Shown here in pieces: positions 1 to 10,306 of a stretch of DNA of 64,000 nucleotides (positions within the stretch are counted from its first letter, which is position 1; every line of letters begins with the position of its first letter). Origin of the DNA: Anthonomus grandis grandis (taxonomy: Eukaryota > Arthropoda > Insecta > Coleoptera > Curculionidae); contig NC_065563.1 of NCBI RefSeq assembly GCF_022605725.1, forward strand, positions 6,722,518-6,786,517. The letters run 5' to 3'. Position numbers and translations under genes: made by a program. A model generated the notes under the pieces. That model did not search any database, was not told where the DNA came from, and saw only the letters and a list, made by a program, of their open reading frames with translations.

Positions 1-352
1 CTGCATAAAGAGGTACTTTTTGTGGTGACAAAATATTAAAATTCGACATTATGTCTTTATTATTGTTATTTAATAACCTAACCTGATTATTACGAATAAC
101 TACCGTAACGTTTTCGTTATTTATAAATGGTTGCCCTACAATAATAGCTACATTTTGAACATGATCAGAAACCACCAATGCTTCCACCTTAACAGAAGCT
201 AGGTCCACTGTTAAGTCGGCTATAATTTTACTGTTAAAAGAAACGGTACCACCACCAAAACCACGTAACCAAGCTGAAATTGGTTTAGAGATTAAACCTA
301 ATTTAGTAACGTCTGACTGTTTTATCGTAACGGCACCACAACCAGAATCAAC
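1..352 (-). pseudogene. Ty3/gypsy-type aspartic protease, partial
   Basis: Read on the minus strand, this stretch is open from position 352 to the window edge. It begins with the retropepsin active-site motif VDSGCG, and a second conserved strand reads IIVGQPF about 60 residues later. That matches the protease at the start of a Ty3/gypsy pol polyprotein, which cleaves Gag and Pol. A stop codon at 353-355 lies directly before the active-site motif, and the frame differs from that of the gag at 462-1250, so the copy is probably dead unless a frameshift bridges the two. Reverse transcriptase would lie beyond the left edge of the window. Confidence 0.75.
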
Positions 353-461
353 TTAACCTATACGTGGTTACGTATACGTACTACGTATACGCATTACCGT
401 TAATTATACAATCAATGAAATAACAGGTATTCGAATTGCTAGAATTAACAATTTTGGGTAT

Positions 462-1250
462 TTATGGATGAACAATATTAATTAACGACTTACTCGGTTG
501 TTGGTCTGGACGATTCTTTAGTTTTGCTACCTGGACACGGCAGGTATTGGCTTCGTGACCCAATAAATTGCATTTGTTACAAACCATCCTTATATTAAGG
601 CAATTTGATTGATAATGCCCTATACCCTTGCAATTGAAGCATTGTACACTACTTGGAGGTTTCTTTTGTTCTTCTTCCTTTCGTAACTTGCGGTCGCGAT
701 GTCGGTAATCCGTTTTATTGGCACTATGATAGCCTAACATTCTTTTCGGTGGCTGTATCTCAACGTACTTGTCCTCACGTAACGTTGACAAGTATTCCTG
801 GTATAAAGTTTCAGGCGTAACGTAACGGCCTGCTCGTGCTCCACTTTGAATGGTTGTATCGGTAATTCCATCAATAATGCACGACACAGCATTCCTTCCA
901 GTAATCTGGCAGGTATGCAACAATTCCATTTTATTAACATAGTAATTGGTCATAGTTTCGCCCCTTTCTTTAGTTCTGTCCATCATTTTTCTTAACGCCA
1001 TTGCGTAATCCAAATGATCTGGAAATGTTGTTGAAATTAAAGAATTCCACTCAATCCAAGAACTCGGATATTGCTGCAAGCCATTGTACCAGTTGCGGGC
1101 CATCCCTCTTAGACGAGATTGTACCTGATATATGGTGGTTACGTCGTTCCAGTTATTAATATTTCTAATCTGGTCTATTTTTTCTAGCCATAGAACAGCT
1201 GATAAATTTTGATTTTCGGGATCAAACTCTGGGATACATACTGATGGTTG
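462..1250 (-). CDS. Ty3/gypsy-type Gag fragment with two zinc knuckles
   Basis: This is the capsid/nucleocapsid polyprotein of an LTR retrotransposon. An ATG-initiated frame covers 462-1103, but the same frame stays open to about 1250. The added part has the conserved Gag start (IPEFDPENQN, LSAVLWLEKI) followed by LRGMARNWYNGL, so the ATG at 1103 is internal. Two CX2CX4HX4C zinc knuckles near the C-terminus (CFNCKGIGHYQSNC and CNKCNLLGHEANTC) would bind the element's RNA. A stop at about 1251 truncates the N-terminus. The protease follows at 1-352 in a different frame. No LTR is visible, so the 5' part is lost or rearranged. Confidence 0.85.
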   Translation of the reverse strand, partial: QPSVCIPEFDPENQNLSAVLWLEKIDQIRNINNWNDVTTIYQVQSRLRGMARNWYNGLQQYPSSWIEWNSLISTTFPDHLDYAMALRKMMDRTKERGETMTNYYVNKMELLHTCQITGRNAVSCIIDGITDTTIQSGARAGRYVTPETLYQEYLSTLREDKYVEIQPPKRMLGYHSANKTDYRHRDRKLRKEEEQKKPPSSVQCFNCKGIGHYQSNCLNIRMVCNKCNLLGHEANTCRVQVAKLKNRPDQQPSKSLINIVHP

Positions 1251-1529
1251 CTACTGATATCGTCATCATCATAACTGTCGTAACAAAAGGTTTCATTATA
1301 TCTGAAGGACATATGCCCGCATAAGCAGTCCCACAACGTTTTGATCCTTGTAATTCTTTCACTACATAGCGATCGGATTAAAAACATACTGGCACCATCT
1401 GTGTAATGGGTTACAATAAACTTAATATTTTTCGATATATTATAAAAAAATAAAGCAATTAACAATAATTTCTAGGCATATTTACAGAGTTTAATAATAA
1501 TTATAAACTAATATTACAAACTAGAAACA
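1251..1529. other. AT-rich gap with no supported gene
   Basis: A 93-codon frame on the minus strand here shows no recognisable motif, and its end overlaps the gag region in another frame. I see no gene in this stretch. Confidence 0.5.
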
Positions 1530-2463
1530 TGTAGGGGTGTTCAAGCTCGAACACCTCCTTCTCAAATACATAATAAACACCTTTTTCTAACTGATTTACA
1601 AGTGTTTATAAGCTCAAGAGGTCTAATAGCACGAAAAGCTTGCCTAGTCGCTACCTGCAATTCTTCCCGTGTTTCGATAGTTCTTCCTTTAAAAACTAAA
1701 TCCTTCAATCTCCCCGATAAAAAAAATCTAACGGCGTTAGGTCGCAAGACCTAGCAGACCACAATGTAGGTCCCCTAGTAGGTACCAATCCAATGATCCC
1801 GAAATTCCTGATTTAAGCGTTTTTAAAACTCTGGTTTTCTTAACACCTATTTCCTCTGCTACTGCTCGATGAGACTTGTTAGGATGATCTAAAACCTCAC
1901 CTATTATATTAAGTTCCTGAATTTCAATTTCAACATCAACAGCATAAGTTTTGGGCCTTGGCTTTTTAAAACTTCCGTGCTTCACAAGATTTAATTTTAA
2001 CACTGGAAATATTCTTTTATTTGGTTGACGACGTTCCGGAAAGGTATTTAAATATAATTCACTGGCTGCCTCGGAATTTTCATTAGACAGAAAATTGCAC
2101 TTTAACATGTCAACTTTTTCGTAATTTTCATTTTTTTTAATTCTCTAAATATTTGAGCACTATATAGCTCTAAATACAGCAAATTCAAATATGTTACTGA
2201 CAGGAGAAATAAACAATTTTCTATCTGGCTGTCACATATGACATGTGCTGTTTTTTACCAAAGCCGACTTCTATAAAAATTAAAAGACTTGGAAAATGGA
2301 AAAAATGACAATGTAATATCGGAAACAGCTAAAATGAGATATATGGTGTTATACATTTTTAAAAAGAGGATTTCAAAGGCTTTAAGAATTTATAAAAAAA
2401 TAATATGTGTTTGATAAGAAAAAAATTTTTTTGGAATATCAACTTTATGAAACACCCTGTATA
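1530..2463 (-). mobile_element. Mariner-like internal-deletion derivative
   Basis: The right end reads GAAACACCCTGTATA, the inverse of the TATACAGGGTGTTTC terminus of the uninterrupted mariner-like element at 60371-62731. The left end near 1530 has a degenerate GTAGGGGTGTTC. Inside are an N-terminal helix-turn-helix segment and a C-terminal segment of the same transposase type, with the catalytic core missing. This looks like a non-autonomous derivative made by internal deletion. No clear target duplication is visible. Confidence 0.6.
1562..2108 (-). pseudogene. Mariner-like transposase, core deleted
   Basis: Two overlapping frames carry the two ends of one transposase. Residues from 2108 downwards contain the helix-turn-helix region (PNKSHRAVAEEIGVKKTRVL), similar in order and sequence to residues 25-115 of the transposase at 61126-62286. 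The second frame (1562-1747) carries the C-terminal block GRLKDLVFKGRTIETREEL. At the junction, remnants of the terminal catalytic block (DLTPLDFF) are readable in a third frame. The first two catalytic aspartates are absent, so no transposase activity is expected. Confidence 0.75.
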
Positions 2464-2500
2464 AAAATATATAACATAAAAACATTTATCATAAAAAAGT

Positions 2501-2529
2501 CAAATTCAAATTCAAATTCAAATTCAAAT
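2501..2529 (-). repeat. (TTTGAA)n tail, likely LINE 3' end
   Basis: About five copies of TTTGAA (minus strand) occur about 245 bp downstream of the ORF2 stop of the LINE. Many CR1-like LINEs end in a short tandem repeat instead of poly(A), so this probably marks the 3' terminus. It abuts the mariner-like remnant that ends at 2463. Confidence 0.55.
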
Positions 2530-2773
2530 ATATTACTTAAAATTGTACAGTATTGTTACAAAGTTAGTGTTTGTGCCCTAAGTCACAAGTGACTTGTCGG
2601 GACACAGTATTTCAGAATACAATAATAATTTAATAATAAATTTGAGAGCTTGTTATAAAAACCAAATTAAATTAACTTAGATTAAATTTGTAAAAGTAAT
2701 ATTTAAATTAATTCATTCTTTTATTCTATCATTAAATAATATTTGCAAATATACCTGTAATTATAACATTTTT

Positions 2774-5700
2774 TTACATTAGAAAAGGTAGCTTTAATAA
2801 AATATTTTCATAGTTACACCTGATCCATTCGGTTATGCGTATATTAAATAGTTTTTTTCTTATAGCCTTAAAAGCGTGTGGTATGAAATTAAAGATTCTT
2901 GGCCCCACATAAGATATATGACGTTGACAAATTGTAAAATCTACTTTAGTCAAATAAACATGTTCTCTCGTGACAGATCTAGTAATATTAAGGCGTTGGG
3001 GTAGAATCTTATAAATGTTTTTATTCTTCATAAAGTTAAGGGTGCTCTTCAGGTAAAGTTCTCTTACAGTAAGAGCACCACTTTCCAAAAACAAATTAAC
3101 TGTTGGGTATCTTTTTGGTTTTTTATTTATTATTTTTAGTATATATTTTTGAGTGATAACCAGGTTTGTTAACATTGTGCTACACGCACTACCCCAAATT
3201 CTTATACCATAATTTAGAATGGATTCAACCAGAGCCTGATAGACCATCTCCAATAACTCACGAGGCATAAATTCGCGTAGTTGATATAACTTATAAATTG
3301 TTTTCCTTATCTTTTTAGTTATGTAATCAATGTGCATATTGTATCTTAAATTTCTATCAATATAGACGCCGAGGTATTTTGTGTACGAAACTGAAGAAAT
3401 CCTAGAGTCGCAAGTACAATTTTCCATCTGATTTGCAAAACAAGGATAAGTATGTATAGTTAGTTCCACAGGTTCTTCTTGTTGATTAGTGTTATAAATC
3501 GAGAAATTTATAAAGTGGGTTTTATTACTATTTAGAGTTAGAAGATGCTGATCCGTCCAAAGTTTAATTAATGTGATATATTTTTCAGCTAGCTTTTGCA
3601 CTTCTGACCATGATTTTGCTTTTACTAGAATTACTGTATCATCAGCGTAACAAATAATAGAACAATTTATTTCAGGTAAAATTCTTGTAAGGTTGTTTAT
3701 ATAGATCAAAAATAAGAGTGGCCCCAGGACTGTACCCTGTGGCACACCACATTTAACTGTACCCATCTCTCCAACAAGATTATTAATTTTTACTTGTTGT
3801 GTTCGATCACTAAGATATGATTCAAAGAGTGCTAACTCAGTACCTCTTAAACCTACGTCACCCAGTATTTGCAAGAGAATGTGATGTGCCACAGTGTCAA
3901 AGGCTCTTGCGAGATCAATAAAAATGCCTAAGGTCTTATAACCCTCATTAAAACCATTCAATATTCGCTCTGTTAATTGTTGAATTGCATCTTCAGTACT
4001 CATTTTACTTCGAAAGCCAAATTGAGAATCTGATAATAATTTATTATTTTCTAAATGTTTTTCCAATTTAATTTTAATGCACTTTTCAAGTAATTTATTC
4101 AGGGTACTCGTTATTGCAATAGGCCGATAGTTTTCAATGCACTGGCTGTCACCAGACTTAAATATGGGAGTTATTATGGAGTTTTTCAGAATATTTGGGT
4201 AAATGCCTGTTTTTAGTACTAGATTTATCATGTGTAGTAAGGGCTTCATTAACGCTATATGATTGTCTTTAATTATCAATGCAGAAATACCATCGTTTGT
4301 ACATGAAACCTTGCTTTTAAGAGAATTTATTTCCATTATCAATTCATTTACCGTGATTTCCGAGAAACTCGCTGGATTACAAGGAGTAGGCTTACTAAAC
4401 ACATATTTATTTTTAGGTATTTTTTCACTAAGGTTTTTCCCGATATTACAGTAATAGTTCAGAAATTTTCGAGATATTTTGTCCTTTTCAGTTACTTCAT
4501 TACCATTTTCAATTATAGAGTTTATAATTACATTTTTATTTACGGTTTCGTTGGTTACTTCCCTGATGGTTTCCCATATTCTTTTTGTATCGTTTATGTT
4601 TGTATTTAATTTGTTTTTAAAAAATAAATACTTAGCTCTTTTAATTAATTTAGTGAGGACATTTCTGTAGAGTCTGTAAGTTTTTTGTGTTTGAAAATTT
4701 AAAGGATGTTTCAGGGTCAGCCTCCTTAGTTTATCGCGATTTTTAATGGAATTAATGATCCCAGAGGTAATCCATCCTTTTTTTTTACGAGTGTATTTTA
4801 TAGTTTTAAAGGTGGTACAATTTTCAATTATAGTTCTCATGGTTTTAGCAAAATTATTCATGCAAATATTTGGGTCATTATATTGCAATATATCGCCCCA
4901 ATCAAAATTTATCAGACAGTCTGCTATTTTTTGAAAGTTAACAATTTTTTTAGTATTAATTTGTACCTTTTCCGGGTTATTACTTTTGTTTAAAAACTGC
5001 ATGCTCAATAGTGTTGGGAAATGGTCCGTCAAACCACTCATTATAATATAAGAACTGACAATTATATCGTTGATGGTAGTTTTTAGAAAGATGTGGTCTA
5101 TGCAGGTTTTTGCATTTCCTGCTACCCGAGTAAAACCATTTATTTGACTAATGTATCCCATGTGATTTAGATAGTTGAGATATTCTGTAGAGCATTGAGT
5201 GACTTTATTCTCTATAATATCAATATTTATATCTCCACAAAAAACCTCGACTGGACATCTCCGAAAGTTTATTTCGAATAAAAGCCTTACATTATTGATA
5301 AATTCTGTTTTGTTTAAACTAGGAGAGTTATATAATGCGATTAGCCCTATTTTTACATTATTTTTAATCAAAGTTACTCTTAAAAATTTAGAGAAATTTA
5401 CAGTTATAATTTCGGATTTAGGTAATAGCGAGATTCTAACATATACTATGGTGCCATCATTTTTGTTTATTTGACTTTCATTATAAAAAACTTCAAACTG
5501 ATCCAATCGAAAATCATTTAAATTATTTATCTTATGTGTCTCTGAGAGCACTATAATATCAAATTTTTTATCAGTTGACTCAAGGTATGCCACCAGATCA
5601 TCATAATGAGCATTAATGCTTGAGATGTTAAAATGTATTAAATTAAGGCAGTTAGAATTAGTTGGGGTATTTATATCCCCAATATGATTGCAGGTCTTAG

Positions 5701-5800
5701 TTTCAATAACTTGATAGTCATCAAGAAGATCATTATGATCCAGGTTATTTAGAGAATTATTCATATAAATCTCATTCATTTTTAAATTCATATAAAACAA
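2774..5800 (-). CDS. LINE ORF2: endonuclease and reverse transcriptase
   Basis: This is an uninterrupted 1008-residue protein for target-primed reverse transcription. The N-terminal third is an AP-like endonuclease (LIHFNISSINAHYDDL; IIVLSETHKIN with the catalytic glutamate; CGDINIDI; TDHFPTLLSMQF with the terminal aspartate-histidine). The central reverse transcriptase shows FIDLARAFDTV, GVPQGTVLGPLLFLIY and the catalytic CYADDTVIL. The C-terminal thumb/connection region carries KYLGVYIDRNLRYNMHI and the usual basic tail. There is no RNase H domain, consistent with the CR1/L2/Jockey groups. The start at 5800 is the first ATG after the ORF1 stop, although a later ATG nearer the endonuclease is possible. 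Confidence 0.9.
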   Translation of the reverse strand: MFYMNLKMNEIYMNNSLNNLDHNDLLDDYQVIETKTCNHIGDINTPTNSNCLNLIHFNISSINAHYDDLVAYLESTDKKFDIIVLSETHKINNLNDFRLDQFEVFYNESQINKNDGTIVYVRISLLPKSEIITVNFSKFLRVTLIKNNVKIGLIALYNSPSLNKTEFINNVRLLFEINFRRCPVEVFCGDINIDIIENKVTQCSTEYLNYLNHMGYISQINGFTRVAGNAKTCIDHIFLKTTINDIIVSSYIIMSGLTDHFPTLLSMQFLNKSNNPEKVQINTKKIVNFQKIADCLINFDWGDILQYNDPNICMNNFAKTMRTIIENCTTFKTIKYTRKKKGWITSGIINSIKNRDKLRRLTLKHPLNFQTQKTYRLYRNVLTKLIKRAKYLFFKNKLNTNINDTKRIWETIREVTNETVNKNVIINSIIENGNEVTEKDKISRKFLNYYCNIGKNLSEKIPKNKYVFSKPTPCNPASFSEITVNELIMEINSLKSKVSCTNDGISALIIKDNHIALMKPLLHMINLVLKTGIYPNILKNSIITPIFKSGDSQCIENYRPIAITSTLNKLLEKCIKIKLEKHLENNKLLSDSQFGFRSKMSTEDAIQQLTERILNGFNEGYKTLGIFIDLARAFDTVAHHILLQILGDVGLRGTELALFESYLSDRTQQVKINNLVGEMGTVKCGVPQGTVLGPLLFLIYINNLTRILPEINCSIICYADDTVILVKAKSWSEVQKLAEKYITLIKLWTDQHLLTLNSNKTHFINFSIYNTNQQEEPVELTIHTYPCFANQMENCTCDSRISSVSYTKYLGVYIDRNLRYNMHIDYITKKIRKTIYKLYQLREFMPRELLEMVYQALVESILNYGIRIWGSACSTMLTNLVITQKYILKIINKKPKRYPTVNLFLESGALTVRELYLKSTLNFMKNKNIYKILPQRLNITRSVTREHVYLTKVDFTICQRHISYVGPRIFNFIPHAFKAIRKKLFNIRITEWIRCNYENILLKLPFLM

Positions 5801-5843
5801 CCAATTAAATCACTTATAATTATTATCGAACAAATATCTAAAC

Positions 5844-6809
5844 TTACATGGTATTTACAATATTTTGAATTTGATCCACAGCTTGAATTTTTATTATATT
5901 AGAGGTTTCGGACTTTCGCGCAAACACTTTTCCACTCTTACACCACACAAAACTAAAACCTTTATTTTTCAGTTTTTTTGCTTCCAGAAAGAGATTTCGA
6001 ACATCCTTTGAAAGGTCTTCGTTAATGAAAATGATATGGGGTTCCCCGGCAATTTTACAATCCGTAGTTTTTAAAGAGCGTATTGTTTTTCTTTTTTCTA
6101 TTATCTCATTCCTTTGGTGTACATTCTGTAGCACAACTTTAATAATACTGTGTGGCCCTTTATGTGGCAAGGTCTCAGTTCTATATTCATCCGGTTTCAG
6201 AGGTACGTTCAATTTCTCAAAAACTTTCATGAGATTATCCTTTGCCTCTCCATCATTGGGAAGTCCCATAACTATAACATTTTTGCTTCGTTCGTGCACC
6301 TCTTCTTTCTTAAGATGATCCTGTAGATGATCCAGATTCTTTTCTATTTTTTCCACTTTATATTTTAGAGTTTTATTTTCCTCTTTTAGTGCCTTATTTT
6401 CCGTTGTAATTTGCTCAACTTTCTTGTTTAAATCTTCTAGATATTTCCATTTATAATTAAGGGACTCTTCAAGTTCTTCGAATTTTCTGGCAAAAAAACT
6501 CAAAACATCCTTTATAGAGGGATTTGCTAATGTCATTATTTGCTTAATATTAGCTGCTGTATTATGCTCTGGTTCATCGTTCTCGGAGCTTTTATCGGAT
6601 GGATCTTCGTTGCACTTGTTACAAATCCATTTTTCATCTGTTGCTTTAGTTTCATAGGCACCGAACTCCTCAGTACTCAATCCACTGCAGCTTTTATGAT
6701 AATATTTCCTACATTCTCCATTACAACGGATGCTGTAATGCGTTTTTGCTATGCTTTTAGCGCAATGAGGACAAATAATTGTTTTCCCGGTCTTATTTTT
6801 GGGTCCCAT
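5844..6809 (-). CDS. LINE ORF1: PHD finger and coiled-coil RNA-binding protein
   Basis: This is an intact 321-residue protein. Residues about 10-68 form a PHD-like zinc finger (CPHCAK, CNGECRKYYHKSC, WICNKCNED). Residues about 115-175 form a lysine/glutamate-rich coiled coil. A conserved RRM-like block follows (RSKNVIVMGLPNDGEAKDNL) with a basic C-terminal domain. Such ORF1 proteins bind LINE RNA and help form the ribonucleoprotein. The ATG at 6809 gives a protein that starts just before the zinc finger, as expected. It lies 43 bp upstream of ORF2 on the same strand. Confidence 0.85.
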   Translation of the reverse strand: MGPKNKTGKTIICPHCAKSIAKTHYSIRCNGECRKYYHKSCSGLSTEEFGAYETKATDEKWICNKCNEDPSDKSSENDEPEHNTAANIKQIMTLANPSIKDVLSFFARKFEELEESLNYKWKYLEDLNKKVEQITTENKALKEENKTLKYKVEKIEKNLDHLQDHLKKEEVHERSKNVIVMGLPNDGEAKDNLMKVFEKLNVPLKPDEYRTETLPHKGPHSIIKVVLQNVHQRNEIIEKRKTIRSLKTTDCKIAGEPHIIFINEDLSKDVRNLFLEAKKLKNKGFSFVWCKSGKVFARKSETSNIIKIQAVDQIQNIVNTM

Positions 6810-6899
6810 AACGTTATGTTATACGAAAACACCTTACCGGCAGACGGAATGCTAGGTCTCTCTAAGCATAAGGAAGTGCAATTTATTGGTATGTAAACT

Positions 6900-7595
6900 G
6901 ATAACTTTTTTTTTTCACAACACTCATATACGATTAAATCTTAATTAATCCCTTAACTGGGTTTATATCATAGACACAATCTTCTCGATCATGTAATTCT
7001 ATGTAAAGGTCTCGCTACCTGCTATTGGCAAAATATCGCCAAAAATGGACTTAATTTACTCGCGATATTTAAGTTTAATGCCGGAGCAAAAATTTTACGT
7101 GCGCTCTCGTTGATGAAAGATGAAATACTCTGAAGTACTTTGAGAAAGTGTTTTCAGAAGTCAATTATCTTAAATAGCAAAAAAGTTATGGCTAATTACC
7201 GAAATCGACCAAATTCAAGAAACGCCCCCTAACGGCCAAACAGTTTGACATAGTAAAATTTTGATAACTTCCAATTTTCTTTTACAAAATTTGAGCTCAT
7301 GACATATAAATCAATTTTTTTTCAATCGGAAAATATGAATACGATTTTTCTGACAAAACAAACAACAGTCAAAATCGCACCACCCTGTATATATACTCCC
7401 TTTAGTTATTTTATCCACTGGAATTGTCCCTTTAACACTGTCCAAAAACCTTAACGCATTGGGTCTTTCCTCCTGGACGAACCTCACTATACAGAAATCT
7501 GTTATACTGAATACATGCAACATTGTTCGAAAGTTCCTAAATCTACCATAGCAAAATTCATCTTGCCTTCAGGCCAATGAAATTGACAACACCGC
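6900..7595. other. Non-coding, with a lone transposon-end motif
   Basis: I see no gene in this stretch. An ACCCTGTATATATA motif near 7383 matches mariner-type termini seen elsewhere in the window, but I found no partner end. The 70-codon minus-strand frame at 7311-7523 ends with it and may be transposon debris. The last five bases (ACCGC, 7591-7595) are the left target duplication of the BEL element. Confidence 0.4.
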
Positions 7596-8004
7596 TGTTA
7601 ACGCACAACCATGAAGATATAATAAGAAAATGTAATAGTGGACTGTATTTTAGTAAATGATATGGTTCAAAGGAATTGTACGTTACATACACACATGGTT
7701 TTAAATGTTTGAAGTAAAGGGCACTTACCAATGGTCTTCTGTCTTCACTGTAGATAGGGACGTCCCTTTATATAACTACCAACTTCATAAGCCTTGCTCT
7801 CACAACCAAATACAAATTAAAAGATCCTTATTTTAGGTTTCGTAAAATTGTTAGATCCGGCACTCACGTCGTTCTTAACCCGATTGCTAGTCAATTGTCT
7901 CTACTTTTTACCTTGCTGGTAAAAGTGCCCAGAATATACCAAATATGTGTAGTACATGCGCGATTAATAGATTTTAACAATTATGATTTAGCGGTGCACT
8001 AACA
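7596..8004 (-). repeat. BEL 3' LTR
   Basis: This is the downstream LTR relative to the element's minus-strand transcription. It matches the other LTR over its full length, with three substitutions that I counted by eye (about 0.7 percent). The sequence before it in element orientation ends GGCGGCCGATAA, which is not a clean polypurine tract. Confidence 0.95.
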
Positions 8005-8192
8005 TTATCGGCCGCCAAAACACACAGTGTTTTCAGTGGGAAAAAATATACTCTCAAACAGAAAAATAAACAACAAACACCAGCATATTGTATACCCATG
8101 TAAAACTAAAAATATAAAAATAAAATTCTGAAATTACCCATTGAAAATTACCTATTAAATTCCCAAATGCAATAGGTAAGACTTATAGACTA

Positions 8193-10295
8193 TACTCTAT
8201 TTCAGAAGTGTATAGAGCAATAAACTGGGGAATTCCGTTCTGTTTGGCTACATTTCGTGGTAGTTCATAGGCGCAGGTACTTATAATATTTATGAATTTA
8301 ATTTTCACGGATTAAATGCCTTTATTTTGAAAGAGATTAAATACTAAATAAATACTTTTAATCCTTTTGTATAGGTACCTATCTTTTAACGCTTTGTAAC
8401 ATGCAAAAATGGGGTCAGGTAATATATACAGACTATAAATACTTTTAAATCATATTTTAAAACGTTAGTAGTCACTGCTACGCTGTAGTGTAATCACAAT
8501 ATTATTATCCCAATATTTAAAAAATGGAGGTATTCAGGCCAATGAAAAGATGTACTAAAAATTCTCCACTATCGCTGAGTGAAAAAGTTATTATTTTAAA
8601 TGTACATGATTGCATAAAACACGATTACCCTAGTTTTACTGTGCAAGAAATTGTTGAAAAATGTTCTCGAATGAGTGGAATTGGAAAGTCCACCATTTTC
8701 AAATTGTTGCGGGAAAGAAAAGTAGCAGGTCAAGTGGAATCTCCCAAGCAAAAGCCAGGAAGACCTACAAAAGTCCTTGATGAAAATGCTAAATGTATAA
8801 TTCGAAGAAAAGTTCACTCTTTTTATTTTTAAAAGGAAATACCCATCCTAGACAAAATTTTAATGGAGCTTGGCCGAGATGACAGTATTCCGTTGATAAG
8901 TAGAAAACTTTTATGGAAAACTTAAAAAAATATGGATTTTGCCTGGGAAAAGCATAACCGCAAAGCACTTTTACTGGAGAACGACAAAATTGTTTGTTGG
9001 AGACGACAATACTTGAGAAGTATCAAGCAGTACCGCAGGGAGCAAAAGAAAGTTTTTTATCTTGATGAGACGTGGATTAACGAAGGTTATATAGTCCAAA
9101 AAATGTGGCAAGACAAAAATATAACCAGTGCTCGCCAAGCTTTCATAGAAGGCCTGTCTACGGGTATTAAAGTGCCTTCGGGAAAAGGAAAAAGACTTAT
9201 AATCACACATATTGGAAGCGAAGAGGGATTTTTAAAAGAAGGTCTGCTAACCTTTGAGTCGACTCGCACAGGAGATTACCATGAAGACATGAACTCAGAC
9301 GTTTTCGAGGACTATTTTGGTGAAATGATAAAATTTCTTCCGGCTAATTCGGTGGTGGTTATGGATAACGCAAGCTATCATTCACGGCGAATAGAGAAGA
9401 TGCCAACTTCAAGTTGGAGAAAGCAAGAAATTATCGATTGGCTGACTGCAAAAGGTATTGCGTTTGAAGCAAATTTGATAAAAAAAGAACTGCTGGCAAT
9501 AGCAAACTTACACAAAACTCGTTTCATGAAATACGCCGTGGAAGATATAGCCGAAAAATATAATATAACTGTACTGCGCTTACCGCCATATCATTGCGAA
9601 CTAAATCCTATAGAACTGATATGGGCGCAGGTAAAAGGATTTGTAGCAAGACAAAACACGACTTTTAAAATGAAAGAATGTTAAGCTACTGTTTGATCAA
9701 GCCATTACGGAAGCGACACCAGAGAATTGGCGAAAAGCAGTCCAGCATGTAATTAAGCAAGAGGACAAAATGTGGGATCTTGACAACCTCATCGATCAGA
9801 CAGTCGATCCTTTAATTATAATGTCAAGAGGTGATGACAGTTCGTCAGATGACGAAGAAGACTACAATCTATTATAATTTAAAATTGTTATACACTGTTC
9901 AAAAAGTGCCAGATCCAAAAGTGACATTTTCAACTGTTTTACTCTACATATTATGTTCAATAAATTTGTGAAAAAAATATATTATTCCATTTAAACAAAA
10001 GTAACTTTCTAAAGTAAAATAGCATTTAAGTACATTAATTATTAGGTAAAAAACAAGTCCCAGTTGCACGCCTTTGGCGAACCGTTTTCAATGTTTATCA
10101 GTGGGTAACAATGGGCAAAACTCATAAATTGACCCAAAACCGCGTGGCACTACCTGCAATCAACGAAAAGAAAGAATTTTACATTGAAACTAATACCCAA
10201 CTAAGGTAGTGGCATAAAATATTGGTGGATCACCAGGTACCACTTTTGCATACCTAATGAGGTTTTATTGCTCTACACACTTCTGAAATAGAGTA
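8193..10295 (+). mobile_element. Tc1/mariner-superfamily transposon nested in the BEL element
   Basis: Terminal inverted repeats of about 33 bp (TACTCTATTTCAGAAGTG at the left, its inverse at the right, with one mismatch) lie at 8193-8225 and 10263-10295. They are flanked by TA on both sides (8191-8192 and 10296-10297), the target duplication of this superfamily. It inserted 10 bp past the BEL pol stop. The single transposase frame inside (8524-9877) is interrupted at three points. Confidence 0.9.
8524..9877 (+). pseudogene. IS630/Tc1/mariner transposase with DD77E-type spacing
   Basis: The N-terminal part (8524-8832) is a helix-turn-helix DNA-binding domain (SLSEKVIILNVHD; GKSTIFKLLRERK; KPGRPTKVLDENA). 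An in-frame TAA at 8830-8832 and a 1-base frameshift near 8915 separate it from the catalytic part (8932-9684). That part shows FYLDETWIN (D45 of this frame), VVVMDNASYHS (D145) and YHCELNPIELIW (E223). I count 77 residues between the second and third catalytic residues, unusually many for this superfamily. A second frameshift near 9680 leads into an acidic C-terminus ending at 9877. Three lesions make this copy inactive. Confidence 0.85.
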
Positions 10296-10306
10296 TAATT
10301 AAATTG

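Larger units (their letters stand above)
2500..6830 (-). mobile_element. Near full-length CR1/Jockey-type LINE with ORF1 and ORF2
   Basis: Two long intact frames on the minus strand, ORF1 (5844-6809) and ORF2 (2774-5800), are separated by 43 bp. A 3' untranslated region of about 245 bp ends in a TTTGAA tandem repeat. ORF1 has a PHD-type zinc finger plus coiled coil, and ORF2 has endonuclease plus reverse transcriptase. This is the standard layout of CR1-group LINEs. The 5' boundary is not defined by any repeat and is set just upstream of ORF1. Because both frames are uninterrupted, the copy may be recent or still competent. Confidence 0.8.

Noticed and set aside
1184..1465. 93-codon minus-strand frame upstream of the gypsy Gag
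   Set aside because: It overlaps the Gag N-terminus in another frame and has no recognisable motif.
2407..2592. 61-codon + strand frame
   Set aside because: It is produced by the TTCAAA tandem repeat and a transposon end.
8005..8030. Clean polypurine tract before the BEL 3' LTR
   Set aside because: In element orientation the sequence is GGCGGCCGATAA, not purine-only, so only a degenerate tract can be proposed.
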